Shown here: positions 8,849 to 14,624 of the stretch, piece after piece | Numbering within the stretch: position 1 is the stretch's first letter | How the letters are laid out: each line of letters opens with the position of its first letter | Source of the DNA: a virus | Direction: 5' to 3' (one strand) | Virus record (IMG/VR): IMGVR_UViG_3300037294_000132 | Location: 1 to 21,934 of that record | Length of the DNA stretch: 21,934 bases | Translations under genes and position numbers: made by a program | Notes under the pieces: generated by a model | Seen by the model: the letters and a program-made list of their open reading frames with translations, nothing else | Database searches by the model: none | Told to the model about the DNA's origin: nothing

Positions 8849-9585
8849 TTAAAATTTGCTTTTTATATTTTGTGCTTCTAATTCTGCTTTCTCCTTCATA
8901 AAAGAAAGCATTGTAAAACATTGATGTATATTTAGTTCAGTGATATTTTTAAATTTCCTAATATCTCCGTTAGCGAGTGCATAAATTGATTGATACCAGC
9001 CCCACTTTGCGCCGAAGTTAGCTGTTTTTGAATAGCCTCCATCTCCTGCGGATTGTTGGAATAAAGTATCGTATGATTCGCTAATTCTATTCCTAAATTG
9101 TAAAAAAAAAAAAGACTACCAAAGACACAGCCTAAAGGCATATCTTTCATTCTGTCTGAATTTTCTGTATTGTATTTAGCAATATTATACTTTAGTTTTT
9201 GACCGTCCTTAATTGGTCTGTAAAGTACATTCATAGCCACGTGCATCTGTTCCCATTTGCTAGCATTATTATCTAAGTCGATGTACTCTCCTAAACTCAT
9301 ATCATCAAGGTCCGGAACAAATCCGTAATCAATACCGCCCATTGTAAAACGTTGTTGATGCTGTGGATTGCTTTCCATTAACTCGTTTAGTATATCTACA
9401 ATCGCAGAAACACTACTCATTTTTAATTTGTAACTATCAGATAAGGGAATACCACAAAATATCTCAATCATTTTTGCATCTAAGAAATTACCTTCTGGAT
9501 TGTTTTCAGCAACCTTTAAAAACTTTTGATATTGCCCTAGAGTAATTTCATTTAATGTAGTAGGTACGTTTATTTCAATCTTCAT
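8849..9585 (-). CDS. tail assembly chaperone, long -1 frameshift form (GT-like)
   Basis: Predicted 245-residue product made when ribosomes slip back one base at AAATTTA (8956-8950). Residues 1-212 are shared with the short form; then 33 new residues follow: KNITELNIHQCFTMLSF, MKEKAELEAQNIKSKF. The -1 frame stays open from the slip site to a TAA at 8849-8851, which touches the next ATG at 8848. The extension is amphipathic and helical, not random-looking. Many siphoviruses make two such chaperones (lambda gpG and gpGT) by a -1 shift, so the biology is precedented. The slip itself is inferred. Confidence 0.6.
8932..9585 (-). CDS. tail assembly chaperone, short form (G-like)
   Basis: A 217-residue protein with N-terminal LNEITLGQYQKFLKVAENNP, a middle FTMGGIDYGFVPDLDDMSLG, then YIDLD, AMNVLYRPI and a hydrophobic helix PLGCVFGSLFFFYNLGIELA. 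The pattern of a small domain, an SLGEYIDLD motif and an (A)VLYRP motif is what I know from putative tail or baseplate assembly chaperones in phages of this kind. Such chaperones bind the tape measure during tail assembly. A run of 12 T encodes part of the LFFFY segment. The start is preceded by the AT-rich motif that also occurs before other late genes. The frame ends with TAA at 8932-8934, 18 bp after a canonical slip site. Confidence 0.65.
   Translation of the reverse strand: MKIEINVPTTLNEITLGQYQKFLKVAENNPEGNFLDAKMIEIFCGIPLSDSYKLKMSSVSAIVDILNELMESNPQHQQRFTMGGIDYGFVPDLDDMSLGEYIDLDNNASKWEQMHVAMNVLYRPIKDGQKLKYNIAKYNTENSDRMKDMPLGCVFGSLFFFYNLGIELANHTILYSNNPQEMEAIQKQLTSAQSGAGINQFMHSLTEILGNLKISLN
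8950..8956 (-). promoter_or_regulatory. -1 ribosomal slippery heptamer A AAT TTA
   Basis: The minus strand reads AAATTTA at 8956-8950, phased in the zero frame as A AAT TTA, which fits X XXY YYZ exactly. Slipping gives AAA TTT and opens a 33-codon extension ending at the base before the next start codon. A run of five A follows at 8950-8946. I see no strong stem just downstream, so the stimulator, if any, is unclear. Confidence 0.6.
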
Positions 9586-9601
9586 AATTATATAATACTT
9601 T
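9585..9601 (-). promoter_or_regulatory. recurring AT-rich start motif, copy 2
   Basis: The minus strand carries AAAGTATTATATAATTA immediately before and into the chaperone start codon. The same 17 bases occur at 11287-11271, 20 bp upstream of the small terminase start, and a 12-base core occurs before the protease. Confidence 0.4.
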
Positions 9602-9605
9602 TTTT

Positions 9606-9758
9606 CTATTTATTTATAAAAAATCCTTTACAACTTTCGTACGCCTTGACCAACAAAAAGAATTGTTCGTGAGTTCTAGGCTGGTTAATGTTTACTTCCC
9701 TACCTGTTCGGTGATGTATGTAACATTGTATAGTTGCAATCATCTGTAAATTATCCAT
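9606..9758 (-). CDS. 50-residue protein downstream of large terminase
   Basis: The ATG at 9756-9758 shares its first base with the terminase TAA (TAATG), and the frame ends with TAG at 9606-9608. The product (starts MDNLQMIATIQCYIHHRTGR, ends YESCKGFFINK) is small, slightly basic and mostly helical, with two Cys and one HH pair but no clear zinc knuckle. Coupling to the terminase gene argues for translation. I recognise no family. Confidence 0.5.
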   Translation of the reverse strand: MDNLQMIATIQCYIHHRTGREVNINQPRTHEQFFLLVKAYESCKGFFINK

Positions 9759-10963
9759 TATCTTATGTTGTAGTTGCCCGCATTAGGGTTTCGCAAATGG
9801 TATTCAATATTGTATCGTGCGCCATCTATTGCGTGGTTATAATCATCAATATATAATTTACTTGATTTGTCAGAAAAAGAATAGTTGTTTAATTCTTTAG
9901 CAACGTTACTACTATTTGGCTCTAGTATAATTAAATACTCTAGCATCATAGTTACACCCACCTCAATCAATCCTTTCTTGTGTTGTTTAATATTACATCC
10001 ACGATGTTTTAAATCAGCTACAAGTCTAGGGTCTGTTTCTGATATAATAAGTTTATTGCCTACTTTCTGCAATATCATAGAAGCCAAGTCGTCAACTTTT
10101 AATCCATTTTGGTAAATATGTTCTTTTAAATATATTATCTTCTTAGCTTTATCGATTGCCACCTCTGTTAATGTATCTGGGTCAACAGAAAAACCGAAGT
10201 CCATTCCACATGATGTTTGTAATAAATCTGGATTAAATTCTCCAAACTGCCAATTAGTAAAAACAACTCCCTCGGCTTTATCTAACCACCCACCTAATAT
10301 CTTATGCTTATACTTTAAAGGATTTGTTAACCTAATATTCTCAATATTATCTAAAAAGGATTTAGGTAGGTTTAAACGATTATCTAAGTAAGTAGTATGT
10401 ATGTAACAAACATTCCCGACTTCACCGTTAAAACCTTCTTTTACGCCTTTACTCTCAAAGAACTTTTTATATATCCAATGCTCTTTAGTAGTTGGGTTTA
10501 AGATTAATATAATTCTATTTTGTTGAACGTTACTTCTAATCGATAAGTCAATAGTATCGAACTCATTTTCGTCTACCATTTCTTCGGCTTCATCTAAAAC
10601 CCATGTAGAAATCCCTTGCAAAGATTTTAAGTTTGCTGTTTGATTTCCTGCACTTGTTTTTATCCCTCTAAATAGTATTCTGCTTTCTGTTAAGTTGTTT
10701 GTAATCTCTTTTGTCTTAACATCAAAATAAGAAGATGAATCTAATAAATCTATTTTTTCGTTGAACTCTGGAATAATTGAAAGTTCCGCAGATGTCATAG
10801 TGTAACGAGTGTATAAGCAATTGTAACCAACTTTAAACGTATTGGTTGCTTCGATTAAAGTAGTACTATAAGATTTAGCCGAGCCACGCCCACCAGTCAG
10901 AATAAAGTATCTTGCCTGACTAGTACGCAATGGTTCAAACCTTTCATTTATTACTATACTCAA
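9758..10963 (-). CDS. terL: terminase large subunit (PBSX-type)
   Basis: A 401-residue DNA-packaging motor. ATPase: Walker A GGRGSAKS at 24-31, Walker B WVLDEAEE at 121-128 (Asp124, Glu125), coupling motif NPTT near 156-159. Nuclease domain: Asp255 in GMDFGFSVDPDTL, the ISETDPRLV segment (307-315), and Asp380 in NHAIDGARYNIEYH, the expected metal-binding acids of the RNase H-like fold. Length is normal for the family. It docks on the portal and cuts and pumps DNA into the prohead. The small terminase ends one base before its ATG, and a 50-codon gene overlaps its end. No portal gene follows it in this window, which is unusual. Confidence 0.9.
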   Translation of the reverse strand: MSIVINERFEPLRTSQARYFILTGGRGSAKSYSTTLIEATNTFKVGYNCLYTRYTMTSAELSIIPEFNEKIDLLDSSSYFDVKTKEITNNLTESRILFRGIKTSAGNQTANLKSLQGISTWVLDEAEEMVDENEFDTIDLSIRSNVQQNRIILILNPTTKEHWIYKKFFESKGVKEGFNGEVGNVCYIHTTYLDNRLNLPKSFLDNIENIRLTNPLKYKHKILGGWLDKAEGVVFTNWQFGEFNPDLLQTSCGMDFGFSVDPDTLTEVAIDKAKKIIYLKEHIYQNGLKVDDLASMILQKVGNKLIISETDPRLVADLKHRGCNIKQHKKGLIEVGVTMMLEYLIILEPNSSNVAKELNNYSFSDKSSKLYIDDYNHAIDGARYNIEYHLRNPNAGNYNIR

Positions 10964-11251
10964 TTACTCAGATTTTTTAAAATAGATTGTAGGTATTGTT
11001 ATACTGTCCCCGTTAGTAGTTACATCTAGAGTATCTTTAGGTTTACCAAGATAATACTCAAGGAATAACTTTGCTGCTGTAACATCCCTATCATCAATAG
11101 ACTTTTTATATATCATTTGAATTACCTTAATAACATCTTCTTTAGTTGATGCTTCTTGTAGTGCCTCCTTATATTCATTTTTACGCTTGTCTATTACGCC
11201 TTCCTTAGTCTTAGTACTATGTCCACCGTTTTCTGCCCTTTTATCTGCCAT
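10964..11251 (-). CDS. terS: putative terminase small subunit
   Basis: A 95-residue basic protein directly before the large terminase with no gap. Most of the chain is helical (KNEYKEALQEASTKEDVIKV), and the C-terminal part AAKLFLEYYLGKPKDTLDVT followed by a short strand resembles the end of small-terminase-like proteins of Bacteroidota phages as I recall them. The small subunit would recognise the packaging site and start DNA loading. A classic N-terminal helix-turn-helix is not obvious, so the call rests on position and the C-terminal motif. Confidence 0.65.
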   Translation of the reverse strand: MADKRAENGGHSTKTKEGVIDKRKNEYKEALQEASTKEDVIKVIQMIYKKSIDDRDVTAAKLFLEYYLGKPKDTLDVTTNGDSITIPTIYFKKSE

Positions 11252-11270
11252 ATTAATATAGATTAACTAT

Positions 11271-11287
11271 TAATTATATAATACTTT
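11271..11287 (-). promoter_or_regulatory. recurring AT-rich motif, copy 3
   Basis: The minus strand carries AAAGTATTATATAATTA, identical over 17 bases to the copy before the tail chaperone, and 20 bp upstream of the small terminase start. It lies in the 43-bp gap after the 42-codon gene. A promoter within the late operon is the simplest reading. Confidence 0.4.
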
Positions 11288-11294
11288 AAAAGGC

Positions 11295-11423
11295 TTATTT
11301 TATTTCCTCATCCCTAGTCATTTGTATTGCTTTAACAATAGCTTGGACTTCCAACGCTAATTTATAACACATTTTTTCTAGTAAAATAATACGCTCGTTT
11401 GTTGTATGTTTCTTTTGTTTCAT
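11295..11423 (-). CDS. 42-residue helical protein
   Basis: The ATG at 11421-11423 touches the TAG of the upstream 63-codon gene, and the frame ends with TAA at 11295-11297. The product (starts MKQKKHTTNERIILLEKMCY, ends IQMTRDEEIK) is predicted to be one long amphipathic helix with a basic start. It has no membrane segment. It belongs to a cluster of tiny genes between the sigma-like regulator and the terminase. No family recognised. Confidence 0.5.
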   Translation of the reverse strand: MKQKKHTTNERIILLEKMCYKLALEVQAIVKAIQMTRDEEIK

Positions 11424-11615
11424 CTATTTAGCTTTTTCGTTTAACTGTTCTATCCATGTTCTTAATAATTCTTTATTACAAGTACATAACTTGTAGTATT
11501 TGTGATTAAAATACTTTGCATGTAATTTAATTAACACCAGGTAATCTACATGAGCCATACTTGATGTAATTCGTTTGGATACTTCTCTCCATAACTTTTT
11601 GTCTTTTGCTACCAT
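11424..11615 (-). CDS. 63-residue protein with a CxC motif
   Basis: Basic protein with N-terminal MVAKDKKLWREVSKRITSSM and a C-terminal segment YYKLCTCNKELLRTWIEQLN. Small proteins with a similar HxxYYKxCxC...W motif occur near terminase genes in flavobacterial phages as far as I know, without a known function. The CxC pair could bind metal only with a partner, because no other Cys is present. It overlaps the upstream 43-codon gene by 7 bp and abuts the next gene, so it is part of the same message. Confidence 0.6.
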   Translation of the reverse strand: MVAKDKKLWREVSKRITSSMAHVDYLVLIKLHAKYFNHKYYKLCTCNKELLRTWIEQLNEKAK

Positions 11616-11740
11616 AATTCTATTTTATTTAATTTATCTTGTCTTTGATCACACCCGCAATCTTTACCCCATATTTTTTTAACCAAGTATTTTATGCCAG
11701 TGTATTTTGTAATTATTGCTATTAAGTTTCCTAATCTCAT
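11609..11740 (-). CDS. 43-residue protein with CGCDxR motif
   Basis: The ATG at 11738-11740 overlaps the TGA of the sigma-like gene (ATGA), and the frame ends with TAG at 11609-11611. The sequence holds LIAIITKYTGIKYLVKKIWG followed by KDCGCDQRQDKLNKIELW. The pattern 'TGIKxLVKKxxGxDCGCDxRxxKLN' is one I know as a recurrent, uncharacterised tiny protein of Bacteroidota phages. It has a hydrophobic helix and a CGC pair, so membrane association or a metal site is possible. Tight coupling to the regulator before it supports expression. Confidence 0.65.
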   Translation of the reverse strand: MRLGNLIAIITKYTGIKYLVKKIWGKDCGCDQRQDKLNKIELW

Positions 11741-12204
11741 AATGCTTTTTTTAATTTGAATTTAACTTTTCTATAAGTGTTATAAATCGAGTGATATGTT
11801 ATATTAGTTTTCTTTGCCAACTCCGTAATGCTACATTCATCTTGTATTAAGTTATACACCTTTTTGTCGTACCAATGTAATTTATCTAATTTAGATAGCA
11901 CCCTGTTGTTTGCTTCGTCAAAATCTAAATACTCAGAAGCTTGTAAATCTATAACGTAATCCAAAGATATTTTATTCTCCTTCTTTTGCCTATTTCTTAA
12001 CTGCAAAAAAGAACTACGCAAAGTCTTGTAGATATAATAGTAATTTACCTCATCGCCATAAGATATATTTAATCCCTTGTTAAGCATAGTACCTATAATA
12101 ACATACATATCGCCAACGATGTCTTCTGATTCTTCTTTATTGCATCCAAACTTCTTAACTGTGTTAATCCACTTAGCATGAGAGTTATATATTTTTTCTA
12201 GCAT
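11737..12204 (-). CDS. sigma-70-like regulator of the late operon
   Basis: A 155-residue protein arranged like a small sigma factor. Residues 20-60 (NKEESEDIVGDMYVIIGTML) resemble the core-binding region 2 helix, 59-75 carry a YYYIYKTLRSSFLQLRNR helix, and 110-153 carry a region-4-like helix-turn-helix (WYDKKVYNLIQDECSITELA, then NITYHSIYNTYRKVKFKLKK). It is the first gene of the leftward operon and has its own Bacteroidota-type promoter. It would switch on late genes, either as a true sigma factor or as a DNA-binding activator. The match is structural in feel rather than strong in sequence. Confidence 0.65.
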   Translation of the reverse strand: MLEKIYNSHAKWINTVKKFGCNKEESEDIVGDMYVIIGTMLNKGLNISYGDEVNYYYIYKTLRSSFLQLRNRQKKENKISLDYVIDLQASEYLDFDEANNRVLSKLDKLHWYDKKVYNLIQDECSITELAKKTNITYHSIYNTYRKVKFKLKKAL

Positions 12205-12223
12205 ATATAATATTTAATAATAC

Positions 12224-12255
12224 CAAAGATAAAACAATTAAATGCATAAAACAAA
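12224..12255 (-). promoter_or_regulatory. leftward promoter of the sigma-like gene
   Basis: On the minus strand TTTG (12255-12252) is followed after 20 bp by TATCTTTG (12231-12224), a match to the Bacteroidota TAnnTTTG element. The start codon is about 20 bp further on. The upstream TTTG lies inside the palindrome at 12250-12264, so a protein bound there would block this promoter. Confidence 0.6.
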
Positions 12256-12264
12256 CTATTTGTT
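12250..12264. promoter_or_regulatory. palindromic operator candidate 1
   Basis: AACAAA, three bases, TTTGTT: a perfect 6-bp inverted repeat in the divergent control region, covering the -33 element of the leftward promoter. Confidence 0.5.
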
Positions 12265-12270
12265 ATAAAA

Positions 12271-12287
12271 TTAAACAATTTGTTTAA
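12271..12287. promoter_or_regulatory. palindromic operator candidate 2
   Basis: TTAAACA, three bases, TGTTTAA: a perfect 7-bp inverted repeat whose centre lies 22 bp from the centre of the first palindrome, about two helical turns. It shares the AACA/TGTT half-site core with it, so both may bind the same dimeric regulator. Confidence 0.5.
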
Positions 12288-12299
12288 AAAAAATAAATA

Positions 12300-12319
12300 T
12301 GTTAAAGTATGTTAAAGTT
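12300..12319 (+). promoter_or_regulatory. tandem TGTTAAAGT boxes at the early promoter
   Basis: Two direct copies of TGTTAAAGT(A/T) start 10 bp apart at 12300 and 12310, just upstream of the -33 element of the early promoter. The same pair occurs at 18888-18908 before another promoter. Confidence 0.5.
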
Positions 12320-12321
12320 TA

Positions 12322-12351
12322 TTGTTTATCTAAATAGTGTTTGTATATTTG
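12322..12351 (+). promoter_or_regulatory. early rightward promoter
   Basis: TTG (12322-12324), 19 bp, TATATTTG (12344-12351), a very good Bacteroidota promoter. It lies 24 bp upstream of the first early ATG and should drive the tiny-gene cluster and the replication operon. Confidence 0.75.
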
Positions 12352-12374
12352 AACCATAATTAAAAACAAAAAAA

Positions 12375-12512
12375 ATGAAAAAATTAATTAAAATTATTTT
12401 AAGTCAGTTGCAAAAAAGAAACTTAGCACTAATTAAAACAGAAATGTTAACAACTGGTATAGTATGCGAGCATTATAGAAATGGTAATCGAATAGTAATA
12501 AATGTAAAATAA
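12375..12512 (+). CDS. 45-residue early protein
   Basis: First gene after the early promoter. The product starts MKKLIKIILSQLQKRNLALI and ends NGNRIVINVK; it is basic, with an amphipathic N-terminal helix and a short strand at the end. No family recognised. The next ATG follows one base after its stop, which supports an operon of small early genes. Genes in this position in phages often act on the host, but nothing here shows it. Confidence 0.5.
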   Translation: MKKLIKIILSQLQKRNLALIKTEMLTTGIVCEHYRNGNRIVINVK

Positions 12513-12513
12513 A

Positions 12514-12654
12514 ATGGTAATCAAAAAAACACTTCAAAGAATGGCTCAAAACATCGAGAGCAGTTTAGAAATTAAAGAGGATTATTTAACTCTTAAATTT
12601 ACACAAGACGATAAAGTTAAATTAAGTTTAATTGAAAAATATAAATCATTATGA
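12514..12654 (+). CDS. 46-residue early protein
   Basis: Starts MVIKKTLQRMAQNIESSLEI and ends VKLSLIEKYKSL. An N-terminal helix is followed by a short beta pair (DYLTLKFTQDDKVKLSLI), so a small folded domain is possible. Its TGA overlaps the next start (ATGA at 12651-12654). No family recognised. Confidence 0.5.
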   Translation: MVIKKTLQRMAQNIESSLEIKEDYLTLKFTQDDKVKLSLIEKYKSL

Positions 12655-12794
12655 AAGCATCAATAAAAAAATCATCTATTTACAAAACAAATAACCAATA
12701 TTATAATATTGAGGTTAACGGTGTAGAGATTGTAAAGTTAGAACGTTCGGAGGTTAGACAGTTAATAGGAATCCTAGACAATGAAATTAATTAA
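12651..12794 (+). CDS. 47-residue early protein
   Basis: Starts MKASIKKSSIYKTNNQYYNI and continues with EVNGVEIVKLERSEVRQLIG and ILDNEIN. Two or three strands and a C-terminal helix can be seen, like a very small alpha/beta DNA- or protein-binding domain. It overlaps the previous gene by 4 bp and the next by 14 bp. No family recognised. Confidence 0.5.
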   Translation: MKASIKKSSIYKTNNQYYNIEVNGVEIVKLERSEVRQLIGILDNEIN

Positions 12795-12903
12795 GATGGA
12801 AAACGAAAACAAATTTGACGCAGATACAGCGTACTTAGTAACAATAGTAATATTTTTAATCTACGCTATTTACGGCGTTCTTAAATACACTTTAAATGCA
12901 TAG
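12781..12903 (+). CDS. 40-residue single-pass membrane protein
   Basis: MKLIKMENENKFDADTAYLV is followed by TIVIFLIYAIYGVLKYTLNA, which contains one clear hydrophobic helix (about 19-35). The charged N-terminus precedes it, so the N-out or N-in orientation is not certain. An inner ATG at 12796 (MENEN) is an alternative start that avoids most of the overlap with the upstream gene. Small early membrane proteins in phages can be exclusion or lysis-control factors, but nothing specific is seen. Confidence 0.5.
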   Translation: MKLIKMENENKFDADTAYLVTIVIFLIYAIYGVLKYTLNA

Positions 12904-13057
12904 ACATACAGAAAGATTACAGAAATTAATAGACTTAGCAAAAACAATGGACCACACTTACTATTTTAACGAGTTAACACTTCTTAAACTAGATATTGAT
13001 ATTAGCATATTAGAAGCAGAATGTGAACAAATAAAAAGACAGTTATGCAAAATATAA
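12896..13057 (+). CDS. 53-residue helical early protein
   Basis: Starts MHRHTERLQKLIDLAKTMDH and ends SILEAECEQIKRQLCKI. Mostly helical, with Leu repeats that suggest a two-helix hairpin or coiled coil, and two Cys in the last helix. It overlaps the previous gene by 8 bp and the next by 13 bp. No family recognised. Confidence 0.5.
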   Translation: MHRHTERLQKLIDLAKTMDHTYYFNELTLLKLDIDISILEAECEQIKRQLCKI

Positions 13058-13251
13058 GCAACAAGCAATTTAAAAGAGTTTTAGAACAGCAAGAGCCTGT
13101 AAAAGAAACAGGAAACTATTTAAGTTACGAGAGCGAAGACATGAGCATCTACTACGATTATCAAAATGACATGTTTGTATATGATTTAACGGATGACTTT
13201 ACAATCGAGCAAACAACAATAATAAGAGAATATTTTAATTTATTTATATGA
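13045..13251 (+). CDS. 68-residue acidic early protein
   Basis: A short helical start (MQNISNKQFKRVLEQQEPVK) leads into an acidic, Tyr- and Asp-rich strand region (SEDMSIYYDYQNDMFVYDLT) and a C-terminal helix. The strongly negative, aromatic middle resembles small phage proteins that mimic DNA or bind basic host factors, but that is only an impression. It overlaps both neighbours, so it is very likely translated. Confidence 0.55.
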   Translation: MQNISNKQFKRVLEQQEPVKETGNYLSYESEDMSIYYDYQNDMFVYDLTDDFTIEQTTIIREYFNLFI

Positions 13252-13382
13252 GCAAAAAAGTAGAGGTTTACCAGAAGATAGCGGAGTTTGAAACTCAGAA
13301 AGAAGCAAGGGGACTTGTAAGGAACTTAAAAAGTTTGCAAGAAGTTAAAGGAAATGGAGAATTTAAAATATTTAAATTTTAA
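13248..13382 (+). CDS. 44-residue basic early protein
   Basis: Starts MSKKVEVYQKIAEFETQKEA and continues RGLVRNLKSLQEVKGNGEFK, then IFKF. One or two helices and a short terminal strand, rich in Lys. The ATG overlaps the stop of the 68-codon gene. No family recognised. Confidence 0.5.
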   Translation: MSKKVEVYQKIAEFETQKEARGLVRNLKSLQEVKGNGEFKIFKF

Positions 13383-13436
13383 CACTTTTTACTTGCATAG
13401 TAACTATAAAATTAATAAATTTACAAAAACAAAAAT

Positions 13437-13568
13437 ATGTATTTAGTAACAGAAAAGTATAAGTATTTAGAAGCGTTAAGCATTGTTAATGATAATTTTT
13501 ATAGCGATGCCGTAAAAGAAAAGTATAAGTTATTTATTAAGAATTATTTAAAAAACAAAAAAAAATAA
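13437..13568 (+). CDS. 43-residue early protein upstream of the annealase
   Basis: Starts MYLVTEKYKYLEALSIVNDN and ends IKNYLKNKKKK. Helical, with an aromatic-rich body and a very basic tail that could touch nucleic acid. The TAA shares its last base with the ATG of the Sak gene (TAATG), so translation is coupled. The 54-bp gap before it holds only a weak promoter-like pattern (TTG at 13393, TAAATTTA at 13416). Confidence 0.5.
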   Translation: MYLVTEKYKYLEALSIVNDNFYSDAVKEKYKLFIKNYLKNKKK

Positions 13569-14116
13569 TGGAAATATTTAAAACATTATCAGAAATAAAT
13601 GTAAACACACATACAGAAAAAAAAGGTAAATTTACTTATTTATCTTGGGCATTTGCTTGGGCGGAACTTAAAAAAAACTATCCATCTGCAACCTCTAAAG
13701 TGTATCACGATAAAAATACAAATATGCCTTACTTTGAATCAAATGCGGGTGTTATTGTAAAAGTAGGTGTTACAATAGATGGCTTAGAACATATAAACTA
13801 TTTACCAGCTATGGATTTTAGAAACCTAGCAATTCCATCTGAAAAAATTACAATGATGGATGTTAATAAAACAATACAAAGATGCACTGTAAAGGCTATT
13901 GCTTTGCACGGATTAGGATTATATATTTATGCTGGAGAAGATTTACCAGAGGAAGTTACAAATGATTTAGCACCTAAACCAATATTAAAAGTAAAACCCC
14001 CATTAACAGACGAACGCTTTGCAAATGCTTTAAAAGCTATAAAAGAGGGTAAAGCTAAGGTTGAAAGTTTAGATAAATTTGAATTAACAAGTAACCAATT
14101 AAATCAATTAAAATAA
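13568..14116 (+). CDS. single-strand annealing protein, Sak family (DUF1071)
   Basis: A 182-residue protein with the family's N-terminal signature: FKTLSEINVNTHTEKKGKFT, then YLSWAFAWAELKKNYPSA, a typical Sak/DUF1071 start. The core continues with a beta region (GVIVKVGVTIDGLEHINYLP), AMDFRNLAIP, and the helix MDVNKTIQRCTVKAIALHGL with GLYIYAGEDLP. The C-terminal 45 residues are a charged tail. Such proteins anneal single strands during phage replication and recombination, partnered here by the SSB and RusA in the same operon. Confidence 0.85.
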   Translation: MEIFKTLSEINVNTHTEKKGKFTYLSWAFAWAELKKNYPSATSKVYHDKNTNMPYFESNAGVIVKVGVTIDGLEHINYLPAMDFRNLAIPSEKITMMDVNKTIQRCTVKAIALHGLGLYIYAGEDLPEEVTNDLAPKPILKVKPPLTDERFANALKAIKEGKAKVESLDKFELTSNQLNQLK

Positions 14117-14328
14117 TGGAAGTAACAATTAACACCACTTTTAAAATACCGGCAGAAGATATAAAAGGCTTTGAAGAAAGTTTACGTAATTTTGTAAACG
14201 TTATAGACTTTAAACATATTTCGAATACTGAAAAATTATACTCAACAGATAAGACTTTTCAAAAGTTAGTAAAGGCTAAAAAAGAAGCAACTAAACAGTG
14301 TGAACTTTATATAAATAGACATAACTAA
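14116..14328 (+). CDS. 70-residue hypothetical protein
   Basis: Starts with a strand (MEVTINTTFKIPAEDIKGFE), followed by helices, and ends CELYINRHN. It shares TAATG overlaps with both neighbours, so it is translated with the annealase and DUF3310 genes. A small alpha/beta protein in the recombination module; no family recognised. Confidence 0.6.
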   Translation: MEVTINTTFKIPAEDIKGFEESLRNFVNVIDFKHISNTEKLYSTDKTFQKLVKAKKEATKQCELYINRHN

Positions 14329-14615
14329 TGGGATGTAGTAAGAAAAAATTTGAAGATATGCAAGAAGAAGAAGAAGCATACGAAAGACAAAAAGTAATCT
14401 TTCAAAATGGAAATAATGGAGAACATTACTTTGAAACTCCGGACCATTACGACAACGAAAAAGGAAGTCTTTATAAAATAGGCTTAGAGCGTGGATGGAA
14501 CGCATACCAGTTCGACGCAATAAAAAGAATTGACAGGGTAAATAAAAAAGGTCAATTTAAAGAGGATATCGAAAAAACAATAGTAGTATTAAAATTAATG
14601 TTAAACAATAAATAA
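14328..14615 (+). CDS. DUF3310-domain protein
   Basis: 95 residues. After an acidic, Glu-rich helix (8-20), residues 38-93 match the DUF3310 pattern: PDHYDNEKGSLYKIGLERGW, a central FDAIKRIDRVNKKGQFKEDI, and a final helix EKTIVVLKLML. DUF3310 is widespread in phage replication regions, and a relative in T7 (gene 1.7) is a nucleotide kinase, but the domain here is short and its activity unknown. It is coupled to the gene before it by a one-base overlap. Confidence 0.7.
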   Translation: MGCSKKKFEDMQEEEEAYERQKVIFQNGNNGEHYFETPDHYDNEKGSLYKIGLERGWNAYQFDAIKRIDRVNKKGQFKEDIEKTIVVLKLMLNNK

Positions 14616-14624
14616 ATAGAAATT

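Noticed and set aside
14266-14520. 84-codon minus-strand frame over the DUF3310 gene
   Set aside because: It is the complement of a recognised domain; the Leu/Phe-rich composition comes from the Lys/Glu codons of the other strand.
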